A stretch of 64,000 nt of DNA from Pseudomonas sp. PA15(2017) (lineage in GTDB: Bacteria > Pseudomonadota > Gammaproteobacteria > Pseudomonadales > Pseudomonadaceae): NCBI RefSeq assembly GCF_001945395.1, contig NZ_MSXV01000007.1:148501-212500 (forward strand), given 5' to 3'. Below, piece by piece: positions 49,565 to 59,675 of the stretch; the stretch's first letter is position 1, and each line of letters begins with the position of its first letter. The position numbers were made by a program, and so were the translations under genes. The notes under the pieces are model-generated. The model did not search any database. It saw only the letters and a list, made by a program, of their open reading frames with translations, and was not told the DNA's origin.

Positions 49565-52137
49565 GCCTGGCCAGCACCTGGCTGCGGCGTAACGGCTGGA
49601 AGGCCTTCGATTTCCAGAAGGAGGTCTGGCAGGCGGTCGCCGATGGTCATAGCGGCTTGCTGCATGCCTCCACCGGCGCCGGCAAGACCTACGCGGTATG
49701 GCTGGCCGCGCTCAATCTTTTCGCCGGTAAGGCGCTGCCGAAGAAGGCCGCAGGCAGCAAACGAGCGCCGACAGCGGCTCCCCTGACGGTGCTGTGGATC
49801 ACCCCGATGCGCGCCCTGGCTGCCGATACGCAGCGCGCCTTGCAGGCACCGATCGACGGCCTGGAGTTGCCCTGGACGGTGGGCATGCGCACCGGCGACA
49901 CCGGCAGCGCGGAACGTCAGCGCCAGGCGCGGCGCCTGCCCACGGCATTGGTGACCACCCCCGAAAGCCTGACCCTGCTGCTGACCGGTGCCGACGCAAA
50001 AAACCAGTTCGCCCGTGTCGGCATGCTGGTGGTGGACGAGTGGCACGAGCTACTCGGCAACAAGCGCGGCGTGCAGTTGCAGCTGGCCCTGGCGCGGCTG
50101 CGCCTGTGGAATCCGCAACTGATCGTCTGGGGGCTGTCGGCAACCCTGGGCAATCAGCCTCACGCGCTGGAGGTCCTACTGCCCGACGGCAACGGGCGTC
50201 TGGTGCGTGGCGAGCAGGGCGGCAGGCCGCTGATCGACACCCTGTTGCCGCCAGCGGTGGAGCGCTTTCCCTGGGCCGGTCACCTGGGCTTGCGGTTACT
50301 GCCCCAGGTGGTCGAGGAACTGGATAAGAGCAGCGTCAGCCTGGTGTTCACCAACACCCGCTCGCAGTCGGAACTCTGGTATCAGGCGTTGCTCGAGGCA
50401 CGGCCGGACTGGGCCGGGCTGATCGCCTTGCATCACGGCTCGCTGGCCCGGGAAGTGCGCGACTGGGTCGAGAACGGCCTCAAACAAGGCAAGCTCAAGG
50501 CGGTGGTGTGCACCTCCAGCCTGGATCTGGGGGTCGATTTCCTGCCGGTCGAGCGGGTGCTGCAGATCGGCTCGGCCAAGGGCGTCGCACGTTTGTTGCA
50601 GCGCGCCGGGCGCTCCGGCCATGCGCCCGGGCGCACCTCACGCGCGACGTTGGTGCCGACCCATGCCGTGGAACTGCTCGAGGCGGCTGCCCTGCAGGAT
50701 ACGGTGGCGGCCGGGCGGATCGAGGCCCGTGAGTCGCCCCGTCAGCCGCTGGACGTGCTGGTCCAGCATCTGGTCAGCATGGCCCTTGGTGGTGGCTTTC
50801 GGCCTGACGAACTGCTGCGCGAAATACGCAGCACCTGGGCCTATCGCGACCTCGACGACGCGCAGTGGCGCTGGGCGCTGGCCTTCGTACGCCAGGGCGG
50901 TGAGTCCCTGAGTGCCTACCCTGACTACCAGCGGGTGGAGCCGGACGCAGAGGGCATCTGGCGGGTACCCAGCCCGCGCCTGGCGCGGCGCCACCGGATG
51001 AGCGTGGGCACCATCGTCAGCGATGCCAGCCTGACCGTGAAGTGGTGGAGCAAGGGCGGCGGCGGTTCCCTGGGCAGCGTGGAGGAGGGCTTCATTGCCC
51101 GCTTGCGGCCCGGCGACGTGTTCCTGTTCGGCGGTCGCCCACTGGAGCTGGTGCGGGTCGAGAACATGACCGCCTACGTAAAGCGCAGCGCTGCCGGCAA
51201 AGCCAGCGTACCGCGCTGGAATGGCGGGCGCATGCCACTTTCCAACACCCTCGCCGAAGCATTGGTGGCGCGCTTTGGCGAGGCCGCTCAGGGTCGTTTC
51301 GAGGGCCCGGAAATGCGCCTGCTGCAGCCGCTGCTCGAGGTGCAGGCCAATTGGTCGGCATTGCCGGCACCCGGCACGCTGCTGGCCGAAACCCTGCATT
51401 CGCGCGAAGGCTGGCATCTGTTTCTCTATCCCTTCGCCGGGCGCAACGTGCACCTCGGGCTGGCCAGCCTGCTGGCCTGGCGCCTTGGGCAGCGGCGGCC
51501 GCTGAGTTTTTCCATCGCCGTCAACGACTACGGCCTGGAGCTGCTGTGCGCCAGTGAAGTGGAATGGCGGCAACTGCTCGACGGCGAGCTGTTCGACGAG
51601 CGCGATCTGTTGCATGACGTGCTCGCCAGCCTCAATGCCGGAGAGCTGGCACAGCGGCGCTTTCGCGAGATCGCGCGGATTGCCGGGCTGGTGTTCGACG
51701 GCTATCCCGGAGCGGGTAAGAGCCTGCGCCAGGTACAGGCTTCCAGCGGCCTGTTCTTCGACGTGTTCCGCCAGTACGACCCCGGCAACCTGTTGCTCGC
51801 CCAGGCCCATGACGAAGTGCTGAGCCAGGAGCTGGACGTGCAGTTGCTGCGCCATACCCTGGCCGACATGCGTGCCGCACGGCTGAACCTGCACGCCTTG
51901 CGCCGCGCCACGCCGCTGGCGTTCCCGTTGATGGTCGAGCGCTTTCGCGAGCGGCTCAGTTCGGAAAAGCTCGCTGACCGCATCGCCCGTATGCTCGGCG
52001 AACTGGAGCGTGCCGCCGGGCCTGGCCCGCAGGTGGTGGGCGCACCGCTGGTCGAGGTCGAACCGGCAAGCCGCCGCCGCGAACGCAAGCGCAAGGATGG
52101 ACGCCCGCGAGGCAAGGCCAAGGCCGGATCTGCATGA
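49561..52137 (+). CDS. Ligase-associated DEXH-box DNA helicase (Lhr-Core family)
   Basis: An 858-residue superfamily 2 helicase. Walker [15 protein letters not shown] box [10 protein letters not shown], motif III GLSATLG, motif [14 protein letters not shown] and motif [10 protein letters not shown] are present, followed by the Lhr-type winged-helix and beta-barrel core and a basic tail rich in RK. Family members are 3'-to-5' DNA translocases. Third gene of the repair operon, coupled on both sides by ATGA overlaps. Confidence 0.94.
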   Translation: MSLASTWLRRNGWKAFDFQKEVWQAVADGHSGLLHASTGAGKTYAVWLAALNLFAGKALPKKAAGSKRAPTAAPLTVLWITPMRALAADTQRALQAPIDGLELPWTVGMRTGDTGSAERQRQARRLPTALVTTPESLTLLLTGADAKNQFARVGMLVVDEWHELLGNKRGVQLQLALARLRLWNPQLIVWGLSATLGNQPHALEVLLPDGNGRLVRGEQGGRPLIDTLLPPAVERFPWAGHLGLRLLPQVVEELDKSSVSLVFTNTRSQSELWYQALLEARPDWAGLIALHHGSLAREVRDWVENGLKQGKLKAVVCTSSLDLGVDFLPVERVLQIGSAKGVARLLQRAGRSGHAPGRTSRATLVPTHAVELLEAAALQDTVAAGRIEARESPRQPLDVLVQHLVSMALGGGFRPDELLREIRSTWAYRDLDDAQWRWALAFVRQGGESLSAYPDYQRVEPDAEGIWRVPSPRLARRHRMSVGTIVSDASLTVKWWSKGGGGSLGSVEEGFIARLRPGDVFLFGGRPLELVRVENMTAYVKRSAAGKASVPRWNGGRMPLSNTLAEALVARFGEAAQGRFEGPEMRLLQPLLEVQANWSALPAPGTLLAETLHSREGWHLFLYPFAGRNVHLGLASLLAWRLGQRRPLSFSIAVNDYGLELLCASEVEWRQLLDGELFDERDLLHDVLASLNAGELAQRRFREIARIAGLVFDGYPGAGKSLRQVQASSGLFFDVFRQYDPGNLLLAQAHDEVLSQELDVQLLRHTLADMRAARLNLHALRRATPLAFPLMVERFRERLSSEKLADRIARMLGELERAAGPGPQVVGAPLVEVEPASRRRERKRKDGRPRGKAKAGSA

Positions 52138-52793
52138 GTGCAGCTCATCTGGCAGTGGAGCTGGCCGGGGAAACCCTCTGGCTGCTGGCCGACAAGGCGC
52201 TGTACTGGCCGGCCCGCCAGGCGCTGCTGATCGCCGATGCGCATTTCGGCAAGGCGGCCACCTACCGCGTACTTGGTCAGCCGGTACCCCAGGGCACCAC
52301 GGCGCGCAACCTGCAACGCCTCGACCGGATGCTGCAGGACTATCCCACCCGGCAACTGATCTTTCTCGGCGACTTCCTGCATGCCAGGCCGGCGCGCGGT
52401 GGCAGCACCCTGGCCGCCTTGCAGGCCTGGCGAGCCCGTAATCCCGCTCTGCAGATCCTGCTGATACGTGGCAACCATGATCGCAGTGCCGGTGATCCCC
52501 CGGCCGAGCTGGGTATCGAGGTGGTGAGCGAGCCTTGGCCGATGGGGCCGTTCGCCTTGTGTCATGAGCTGACGAGCTGCCCGGGCCGCCACGTGCTCGC
52601 CGGGCACCTGCATCCGGTGTTCGTGCTGCGTGGGCGAGGGCGGGACCGGTTGCGCATGCCGTGCTTCTGCATCGAGCCGGCGGCGACCCTGCTACCGGCG
52701 TTCGGTGAGTTCACTGGCGGCTTGGCCATCGAGGCTACCATTCAGCGGGCCATTTATGGGGCGCTGGATGGTTCGGTGTGGCGCTTGGCCTGA
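52134..52793 (+). CDS. pdeM: Ligase-associated metallophosphoesterase PdeM
   Basis: A 219-residue calcineurin-type phosphoesterase with the five metal motifs [28 protein letters not shown] and GHLHPVF. PdeM enzymes are Mn-dependent phosphodiesterases linked to the Lhr/ligase cluster. Last gene of the four-gene operon. Confidence 0.93.
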   Translation: MSAAHLAVELAGETLWLLADKALYWPARQALLIADAHFGKAATYRVLGQPVPQGTTARNLQRLDRMLQDYPTRQLIFLGDFLHARPARGGSTLAALQAWRARNPALQILLIRGNHDRSAGDPPAELGIEVVSEPWPMGPFALCHELTSCPGRHVLAGHLHPVFVLRGRGRDRLRMPCFCIEPAATLLPAFGEFTGGLAIEATIQRAIYGALDGSVWRLA

Positions 52794-52951
52794 TTTTTCG
52801 TGCGACAGATCGTCACGTCTCGGGTGGTCGGAATACTGGCGATTTGCCGTTTGTCGGCGATACATCGTTGAACAATCGTGATTTATCTCCCACTACGAGC
52901 GTCAACTTTTCGCCCGCATGTTCACCTGTCAGATGAAACGATTCACCTGCC

Positions 52952-52978
52952 TCTAGTTATTTATCGGCCTGCCGATAG
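52952..52978 (+). promoter_or_regulatory. Likely FliA (sigma-28) promoter of the chemoreceptor gene
   Basis: TCTAGT (52952-52957), 13 bases, then GCCGATAG (52971-52978) closely match the flagellar sigma consensus (TCAAGT/TAAAGT, GCCGATAA) with correct spacing. It is 86 bases before the start codon. The -10 box is also half of the palindrome TATCGGCCTGCCGATA. An AACAATAA motif (53011-53018) in the leader could be a Crc/Hfq site. Confidence 0.65.
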
Positions 52979-53064
52979 AATGCGTGCCGCTCAAAAAATC
53001 AGCCTGGTCCAACAATAACTCTCCAGCTGCTCTAACTCGGTTATAAAAGTCGGAGAACGATTGA

Positions 53065-54987
53065 ATGAACAGCTGGTTTTCGAACATCAGCGTTACCTTG
53101 AAACTTGCCTTGGGCTTCGGCCTCGTGCTCGCCCTCACCTGCATACTCGCGCTGACCGGCTGGACCAGCATGGGCAGCCTCATCCAGCGCAGTGACTGGA
53201 CGGCCGACATCGCGCGCCTGAACGACACGCTGACCGACCTGCGCATCACTCGCCTGCAATACATGCTGGCCAACGGCGACGAGCAAATCGCCGAAACCGT
53301 GCAGAAGTCCCTCGATGGCTTCAAGGCTCAACACGGCCAGGTTCTTTCCAGCTTCAAGAGCCCGGAAAACGTGCGCCTGCTGCAGGCCCAGGGGGCGCAG
53401 ATCGACGCGTACCAGCTGTCGCTGAACAAGATGCGCAGTGGCTACCGTGCCAGTAACGACGCCCGCCAGGAAATGACCCGCAACGCGGTGAGCGCTGGCG
53501 AGGCGATCGACGAGATCAACACGGCGGTGATGAACCTGCCGCCCTACGATGACAGCCGCGCTGCGCAGTTCCAGGCCATTACCAAGGCTAAGGAAGACTG
53601 GCAACTGGTGCGTTATCAGGTGCGTGGCTACACCGGCACGCCAAACGCCGACGCCGAGCGCGCGGCCATCGCCCAGATCGATGCCACCATCAAGGATATG
53701 GATGCGTTCCGCCAGGCATTCGCTGCCGAGCATCCGCAGCGCGTCAGCCAGGTCACCAGTGCGCTGGACAACTATCGCAACGCCGTCATGGCCTTCAAGA
53801 ACGCCACCGAAACCATCGCCGTGGCGCGCAAGGAACTGACCGACGAAGGCTACGAGATCGTGCGCATCAGCAAGGAGCTGACCGCCATCCAGCTTGAGCG
53901 CCGCAACAGCGAAACGGCCTCGGCCCGCACCCTGCAGCTGAGCACCACGTTGATCGCCTTGCTGGTCGGCATCCTGGCGGCCTGGCTGATCACCCGCCAG
54001 ATCACCCGCCCGCTGCAGGAAACCCTGGTCGCCGTGGAGCGCATCGCCGGTGGCGACCTGAGCCAGACCCTGCAGGTGACCCGTCGCGACGAAATGGGCG
54101 TGCTGCAGCAGGGCATCCAGCGCATGGGCAGCACCCTGCGGGACCTGATTGGCGGCATCCGCGATGGCGTCACCCAGATCGCCAGCGCTGCCGAAGAGCT
54201 GTCGGCCGTGACCGAGCAGACCAGCGCCGGGGTCAACAGCCAGAAGGTGGAAACCGATCAGGTGGCCACCGCCATGCACGAGATGTCCGCCACCGTGCAG
54301 GAAGTCGCGCGCAACGCCGCCGACGCCTCGCGCGCCGCCTCCGATGCCGACCGTGAAGCCAACCAGGGCGATCGCGTGGTCAGCGAGGCCATCGCGCAGA
54401 TCGAGCGCCTGGCTGCCGAAGTGACACGCTCCACCGAGGCGATGAGCCACCTGCAGCAGGAAAGCAACAAGATCGGCAGCGTGATGGACGTGATCAAGGC
54501 CGTGGCCGAGCAGACCAACCTGCTGGCCCTTAACGCCGCCATCGAAGCCGCCCGTGCCGGTGAAGCCGGCCGTGGTTTTGCCGTGGTCGCCGACGAGGTA
54601 CGCGGCCTGGCCCAGCGCACGCAGAAATCCACCGAGGAGATCGAGGAACTGGTCGCCGGCCTGCAGCATGGCACCCAGCAGGTCGCCAACATCATGCACA
54701 GCAGCCGCGAACTGACCGACAGCACCGTGGAGCTGACGCGCAAGGCCGGTGGTTCGCTGGAAAGCATCACCCGCACGGTGTCCAACATCCAGTCGATGAA
54801 CCAGCAGATCGCGGCTGCCGCCGAGCAGCAGAGCGCGGTCGCCGAAGAGATCAGCCGCAGCGTGATCAACGTGCGCGACATCTCCGAGCAGACCGCGGCC
54901 GCCAGCGAGGAAACCGCCGCCTCCAGCGTCGAACTGGCCCGCCTGGGCAGCCAGCTGCAGCAGATGGTCAGCCACTTCCGCGTCTGA
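53065..54987 (+). CDS. Methyl-accepting chemotaxis protein with HBM sensor, McpS-like
   Basis: A 640-residue chemoreceptor. TM1 about 12-32, a large helical bimodular (HBM) periplasmic domain about 33-290, TM2 about 293-311, HAMP to about 365, and a signalling domain with the hairpin tip [20 protein letters not shown]. It aligns with P. putida McpS, a receptor for TCA-cycle acids, and keeps Arg60 and Arg63 (DLRITRLQY) at ligand-contact positions as I recall them. The ligand is probably an organic acid (inferred). A flagellar-type promoter precedes it and a strong terminator follows. Confidence 0.93.
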   Translation: MNSWFSNISVTLKLALGFGLVLALTCILALTGWTSMGSLIQRSDWTADIARLNDTLTDLRITRLQYMLANGDEQIAETVQKSLDGFKAQHGQVLSSFKSPENVRLLQAQGAQIDAYQLSLNKMRSGYRASNDARQEMTRNAVSAGEAIDEINTAVMNLPPYDDSRAAQFQAITKAKEDWQLVRYQVRGYTGTPNADAERAAIAQIDATIKDMDAFRQAFAAEHPQRVSQVTSALDNYRNAVMAFKNATETIAVARKELTDEGYEIVRISKELTAIQLERRNSETASARTLQLSTTLIALLVGILAAWLITRQITRPLQETLVAVERIAGGDLSQTLQVTRRDEMGVLQQGIQRMGSTLRDLIGGIRDGVTQIASAAEELSAVTEQTSAGVNSQKVETDQVATAMHEMSATVQEVARNAADASRAASDADREANQGDRVVSEAIAQIERLAAEVTRSTEAMSHLQQESNKIGSVMDVIKAVAEQTNLLALNAAIEAARAGEAGRGFAVVADEVRGLAQRTQKSTEEIEELVAGLQHGTQQVANIMHSSRELTDSTVELTRKAGGSLESITRTVSNIQSMNQQIAAAAEQQSAVAEEISRSVINVRDISEQTAAASEETAASSVELARLGSQLQQMVSHFRV

Positions 54988-55010
54988 TCGGGACGGTGAG
55001 CTGAAACGAA

Positions 55011-55043
55011 AAGGCCGTAGCTCCCAAGAGCTACGGCCTTTTT
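55011..55043 (+). terminator. Terminator after the chemoreceptor
   Basis: AAGGCCGTAGCTC and GAGCTACGGCCTT form a perfect stem with a CCAA loop, followed by TTT. An A-run upstream could make it bidirectional. Confidence 0.93.
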
Positions 55044-55148
55044 CGTTTTGACAGCAGCGACGTGGCGGTGGCTTAGAACCTGTTCACGATCTTTTCAGGT
55101 GGCATAAACAGGCTGCTAAAAGGCAGAAGCGGACATCAGCGCAGTATC

Positions 55149-55213
55149 TGTGGGAGCGGGCGGGGACGCCTAGTCCATGCCCGCGATTTTCGCGCGCATG
55201 GCGCGCTCCCACA
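55149..55213 (+). repeat. REP-like palindromic repeat, copy C
   Basis: TGTGGGAGCGGG to GCGCGCTCCCACA, with the GGGGACGCCTAGTCC block as in copy A. A fragment of the terminal-inverted-repeat element (AGAACCTGTTCA) lies just before it, at about 55076. Confidence 0.8.
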
Positions 55214-55289
55214 GTGGATCGGGGAACGGCCGCTACCGCCACTTTGCAGGCAAAAGAATGAAGCCGAGCCGAAGGTCGTGAAGGAGTGT

Positions 55290-56072
55290 TTAGTGCGTGG
55301 CTATCCAGATCAGCAATCCCGCCTGGAACAAACAGAAGGCCACCAGGCAGGCAATGGTGAAACGCAGGCCGCCGTCTTCACGCTTGAGCTGCTCCAGGCG
55401 CTCATGCTGCTTGCGTAGCTGGGCGTCCTGTTCCAGCAGGTTCTGGTCGGCCTGTTGCAGCATCTGCGCGGCGTCGAGCTGTTCGATGAACCTGACCTTC
55501 TCGTTGTTCCAGTCGCTATGCAGGGCGCTGAGCCGCGGGGCGCCGTATTGCGCCTTGAGTTGATTCTCCTGGTAGTCGACGCTGAGGCCCTGTGCCTTTA
55601 GGCAATGATCTCGCCGCGCGCGAGCTTCGTCGTTGAGCGCATCGCGGCTGGGCAGGGGGCCGCTTTCCAGGGTGTAATGGGCACAGTGCTGCTTCGCCCA
55701 GGCCGCGGCCTGGGCCAGTAGAAAACGGCCCAGGCCTCGGTTCTGCGGCTCCAGGCTCAGGCCGCTGTCGGGGCCGAAGCGGGCTTCTTTGGCGCGGTGG
55801 TCGAGCCATAGTTCCAGCACGTTCTGCTCCTTGCGTACCTTCTGGCCGGGCAGCTGCAGGCTCAGGCGCAGCAGGCTGTGCTCCTTGCTATGTCGCTCGA
55901 CGCGGCCGAACTGCAGGAAACGCAGCGGGCGGGCGCCGGTGTGGCGGTCGACCGGCAGAGGCGCCAGGCGCAGCAGGCGAAAATGTTCCGCGGCCAGGCC
56001 GGCCCAAGGGTGGGACGGCTCGGGCTGTTCGCCTTCCGGCGTGGCGACGGCGGTGGTTTCGCTGTCGGTCAT
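55290..56072 (-). CDS. Uncharacterised tail-anchored coiled-coil protein with GNAT-like segment
   Basis: 260 residues. The central part (about 85-130) includes LELWLDHRAKEARFGP and NRGLGRFLLAQAAAWAKQH, reminiscent of an acetyltransferase acetyl-CoA loop, though the catalytic fold is unproven. Residues about 190-240 form a charged coiled coil (DQNLLEQDAQLRKQHERLEQ), and a single hydrophobic helix (about 243-258, LVAFCLFQAGLLIWIA) ends the protein, suggesting tail anchoring in the inner membrane. I do not recognise its function. Same strand as the hydrolase upstream (105 bases apart), near aroC as in other pseudomonads. Confidence 0.75.
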   Translation of the reverse strand: MTDSETTAVATPEGEQPEPSHPWAGLAAEHFRLLRLAPLPVDRHTGARPLRFLQFGRVERHSKEHSLLRLSLQLPGQKVRKEQNVLELWLDHRAKEARFGPDSGLSLEPQNRGLGRFLLAQAAAWAKQHCAHYTLESGPLPSRDALNDEARARRDHCLKAQGLSVDYQENQLKAQYGAPRLSALHSDWNNEKVRFIEQLDAAQMLQQADQNLLEQDAQLRKQHERLEQLKREDGGLRFTIACLVAFCLFQAGLLIWIATH

Positions 56073-56177
56073 CTGGCGTTCCTCGACAAGCCGCGCTGCA
56101 CCAGGCAGGGCGGTCTGGACGGACTCATGATCCCGAGGGGCAACCAGCGGTCGCTGCGCAGCAGGTCATGAGCGGTT

Positions 56178-57158
56178 CTAAGGGTTATCGGCAGCTTTGG
56201 CCGTCTCTGCAGGGGGCAACGCCTTGATAAAGCTGGCCAGGCGTGTGGTCAGGCCCCGGGCCAGGGGCAGGTCAGGGTTGTTATAGGAGGCCAGTTGCGC
56301 CTCCATGTCCAGCGGCACGATGCGCAGCACATGGTTCATGCCGGTGACGATCTGCAGCTCGGCACGCGGGTTGGCAGCGTGCAGCGCTTCGGCGTCCTGC
56401 ACGCTGACCTGGATGTCGTGATCGCCCTGCAGGATCAGCGCCGGCACCTTGACCTGGGCAAAGGCGGCAGCCGGGTCCTGGCGGAACAGGGAAATCAGGT
56501 AGGGCTGCACGCTGGTGCGGAACAGCACGGTCAGCTCGTCCGACACCTGCGGCACTTGGCGGCCCTCTTGCAGGGCTTCGAGCAGCGCCTCGGCTTCGCT
56601 ACGCAGGCGCGGCGGCAGGCGGTTGCGCAGTTGTTCGCGCAGCAGTTGATCGATGGGGCGTGCGCTACCGGCGATCGATACGAGCGCATCCGCGTCTGTC
56701 TGGTTGGCTGCCAGGGCGGCGATCAGTGCGCCTTCGCTGTGGCCGACCAGAATCACCTGGCTGAAGCGTTTGTCCTGGCGCAATTGATGCACCCAGGCCA
56801 CCACGTCGGCCACATAGCGCTCCACGCTGAGGTCGCGCTCATGCGGCGTGGCGGCAAAGCTGGCGGCGATGCCGCGCTTGTCGTAACGCATACTGGCGAT
56901 GCCTTGCTGGGCCAGGGCCTGGGCCAGTTTGCGGTGCGCATCGTTATGCCCGCCACCGGGATTGTTGCCATTGCGGTCGGTCGGCCCGGAGCCGGCCACC
57001 AGCAGTACCACGGGCACCGCTTCGCTGCGCTGCGGCAGCACCAATGAGCCGTTAAGCACGCCCTGGCCTGTATCCAGGCTGGCCGGCTCACGCAGGATGG
57101 AGGCGGCCTGAACCAGGCCAGTGAAGAGGGATAGGGTCAAAAGCAAGGCTCGCAGCAT
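56178..57158 (-). CDS. Exported alpha/beta hydrolase
   Basis: A 326-residue serine hydrolase with signal peptide MLRALLLTLSLFTGLVQA. The oxyanion region is VAGSGPTDRNGNNPGG, the nucleophile Ser is in VGHSEGAL, and likely acid and His are in LQGDHDIQV and GMNHVLR. ATG 57158 gives a clean signal peptide; the extension to 57200 does not. Divergent from aroC. Substrate unknown; probably a periplasmic esterase or dienelactone hydrolase-like enzyme. Confidence 0.85.
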   Translation of the reverse strand: MLRALLLTLSLFTGLVQAASILREPASLDTGQGVLNGSLVLPQRSEAVPVVLLVAGSGPTDRNGNNPGGGHNDAHRKLAQALAQQGIASMRYDKRGIAASFAATPHERDLSVERYVADVVAWVHQLRQDKRFSQVILVGHSEGALIAALAANQTDADALVSIAGSARPIDQLLREQLRNRLPPRLRSEAEALLEALQEGRQVPQVSDELTVLFRTSVQPYLISLFRQDPAAAFAQVKVPALILQGDHDIQVSVQDAEALHAANPRAELQIVTGMNHVLRIVPLDMEAQLASYNNPDLPLARGLTTRLASFIKALPPAETAKAADNP

Positions 57159-57322
57159 GATGGAAACGGGTCTTTGATGGGCTCTGTTGGACGCTGGCAA
57201 ATGGCCAAAGGTTCGCGCGCGGGTGATCTCGGCGCTTGGCTGGGAGTATACTCAGCGGCTTTCTTCATGGGCCTGCCTTTTCGCCGCAGGCTGCGGATCG
57301 AACTTCTCTGGAGCCTCGTGCA

Positions 57323-58414
57323 ATGTCCGGCAATACCTTCGGCAAGCTGTTCACCGTCACCACGGCAGGCGAGAGCCATGGCCCGGCGCTGGTCGCCATC
57401 GTCGACGGCTGCCCGCCCGGCCTGGAGATTTCCCTGGACGACCTGCAGCGTGACCTGGACCGCCGCAAGCCCGGCACCAGCCGCCATACCACCCAGCGCC
57501 AGGAAGCTGACGAGGTGGAAATCCTCTCCGGGGTATTCGAAGGCAAGACCACTGGCTGTGCCATCGGCCTGCTGATCCGCAACACCGACCAGAAGTCCAA
57601 GGACTATTCGGCAATCAAGGACCTGTTCCGCCCGGCTCACGCCGACTACACCTACCACCACAAGTACGGCATCCGCGACTACCGTGGCGGCGGCCGCAGC
57701 TCGGCCCGCGAAACCGCCATGCGCGTGGCGGCTGGCGCCATCGCCAAGAAGTACCTGGCCAGCCAGGGCATCGTCGTTCGCGGCTACATGAGCCAGTTGG
57801 GTCCTATCGAGATCCCGTTCAAGACCTGGGATTCGGTGGAAGAGAACGCCTTCTTCAGCCCTGATCCTGCCAAGGTGCCAGAGCTGGAGGCCTACATGGA
57901 CCAACTGCGCCGCGACCAGGATTCGGTGGGCGCGAAGATCACCGTGGTCGCCGAAGGCGTGATGCCGGGCCTCGGCGAGCCCATCTTCGACCGCCTGGAT
58001 GCCGAGCTGGCCCATGCGCTGATGAGCATCAACGCGGTCAAGGGCGTGGAAATCGGTGATGGTTTCGCGGCCGTCGCCCAGCGCGGCACCGAGCACCGCG
58101 ACGAGCTGACCCCGGCGGGCTTCGTGTCCAACCATGCCGGCGGCATTCTCGGCGGTATTTCCAGCGGCCAGCCGATCGTTGCTCACCTGGCGCTCAAACC
58201 GACTTCCAGCATCACCACGCCGGGCCGCTCCATCGATGTCGATGGCAACCCGGCGGACATGATCACCAAAGGCCGCCACGACCCCTGCGTCGGCATCCGC
58301 GCTACGCCGATCGCCGAAGCGATGATGGCCATGGTGCTGATGGATCACCTGCTGCGTCACCGTGGACAGAACGCCGACGTGCGCGTGACCACGCCGGTGC
58401 TGGCGCAACTGTGA
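57323..58414 (+). CDS. aroC: Chorismate synthase
   Basis: A 363-residue FMN-dependent enzyme that makes chorismate from EPSP, the product of the AroA domain encoded at 10890-13130. [34 protein letters not shown] and [19 protein letters not shown] are signatures. The conserved start [10 protein letters not shown] fixes ATG 57323, with GGAG upstream. Confidence 0.97.
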   Translation: MSGNTFGKLFTVTTAGESHGPALVAIVDGCPPGLEISLDDLQRDLDRRKPGTSRHTTQRQEADEVEILSGVFEGKTTGCAIGLLIRNTDQKSKDYSAIKDLFRPAHADYTYHHKYGIRDYRGGGRSSARETAMRVAAGAIAKKYLASQGIVVRGYMSQLGPIEIPFKTWDSVEENAFFSPDPAKVPELEAYMDQLRRDQDSVGAKITVVAEGVMPGLGEPIFDRLDAELAHALMSINAVKGVEIGDGFAAVAQRGTEHRDELTPAGFVSNHAGGILGGISSGQPIVAHLALKPTSSITTPGRSIDVDGNPADMITKGRHDPCVGIRATPIAEAMMAMVLMDHLLRHRGQNADVRVTTPVLAQL

Positions 58415-58458
58415 GCATACCGGTGTGCGCCGGTAGCGGGGCCGGCGCTCTGTTCGCG

Positions 58459-58473
58459 CCTGCAGCCTGAGGC
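58459..58473 (+). repeat. 15-mer shared with the hisC leader
   Basis: CCTGCAGCCTGAGGC is identical to 9763-9777. Here too its GAGG is the probable ribosome binding site, 9 bases before the ATG at 58483. Confidence 0.6.
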
Positions 58474-58482
58474 TTGCCGCCC

Positions 58483-59628
58483 ATGGCTACACTGCCGTAC
58501 TGGCGGCTGTCCGGTTTCTACCTCTTCTACTTCGCCCTGCTGGGCGCCACGGCGCCGTTTCTCGGCCTGTACTTCGCTCACTTGGGGTTCTCGCCGGCAC
58601 GCATCGGCGAGCTGGTGGCCATTCCCATGCTGATGCGCTGCATCGCGCCGAACCTGTGGGGCTGGCTGGGCGATTACAGCGGCCGGCGCCTGCTGATCGT
58701 GCGGTTGGGCGCCTTGAGCACGTTGCTCAGCCTGAGCCTGATCTTCGTCAGCCAGAGTTACGCCTGGCTGGCGCTGGTGATGGCGTTGCATGCCTTCTTC
58801 TGGCATGCGGTGCTGCCGCAGTTCGAAGTCATCACCCTGGCGCACCTGCGCGAGCAGTCGGCGCGCTATGCGCAGATCCGTCTGTGGGGCTCGATCGGTT
58901 TCATTCTCAGCGTGGTCGGCCTGGGCAAGGCGTTCGATCTGCTGAGCCTGGAGGTCTATCCCTGGGCACTGTTGCTGATCATCACCGGCATCGCCCTGAG
59001 CAGCTTCTGGGTACCGGATGCGCAGCCGTTGGCGTCCTCGCAATCACCGGATCAGGGTGGTTTCCTGAGGCAGCTCAGGCGGCCCGGGGTGCTGGCCTTC
59101 TACCTGTGCGTGGCGCTGATGCAGCTGTCCCACGGGCCGTATTACACCTTTCTGAGCATCCACCTGGAGCAGCTCGGTTACAGCCGTGGGCTGATCGGTA
59201 TGCTGTGGGCGCTGGGGGTGGTCGCCGAGGTGCTGGTGTTCATGGCCATGGCGCGCCTGCTGCAACGCTTCAGCCTGCGCCAGGTGCTGATCGCCAGTTT
59301 CGCCATCGCGGCACTGCGTTGGGTGCTGATGGGCTTTCTGGCCGATCACCTGAGCGTGCTGCTGTTCGCCCAGGTGCTGCATGCCGCTACTTTCGGCAGT
59401 TTCCATGCTGCATCCATCGCCTTCGTGCAGCGCAGCTTCGGCGCGCGCCAGCAGGGCCAGGGGCAGGCGCTCTACGCCTCGCTGGCCGGCATCGGCGGCG
59501 CGCTGGGTGCCCTGTACGCCGGCTATAGCTGGAACGGCCTTGGCCCGCCGTGGACATTCGCCCTGGCGGGACTGGCCGCGTTGGTCGCAGCCGTTATCAT
59601 GGCCCGACGCACGGCCGAGCCGACATGA
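58483..59628 (+). CDS. MFS transporter (MFS_1-like / HcaT family)
   Basis: A 381-residue inner-membrane protein with about 12 hydrophobic helices. LPYWRLSGFYLFYFALLGAT and the loop WGWLGDYSGRRLL are typical of the HcaT/LacY-like subgroup. ATG 58483 fits the family; TTG 58474 is less likely. It follows aroC, as in P. aeruginosa, where mtnB, mtnD and mtnC come next. Substrate unknown. Confidence 0.85.
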   Translation: MATLPYWRLSGFYLFYFALLGATAPFLGLYFAHLGFSPARIGELVAIPMLMRCIAPNLWGWLGDYSGRRLLIVRLGALSTLLSLSLIFVSQSYAWLALVMALHAFFWHAVLPQFEVITLAHLREQSARYAQIRLWGSIGFILSVVGLGKAFDLLSLEVYPWALLLIITGIALSSFWVPDAQPLASSQSPDQGGFLRQLRRPGVLAFYLCVALMQLSHGPYYTFLSIHLEQLGYSRGLIGMLWALGVVAEVLVFMAMARLLQRFSLRQVLIASFAIAALRWVLMGFLADHLSVLLFAQVLHAATFGSFHAASIAFVQRSFGARQQGQGQALYASLAGIGGALGALYAGYSWNGLGPPWTFALAGLAALVAAVIMARRTAEPT

Positions 59629-59675
59629 CCCAATCAGGTCGCCGCGAGGTGGCCGACACCAGACAGGAATTACCC

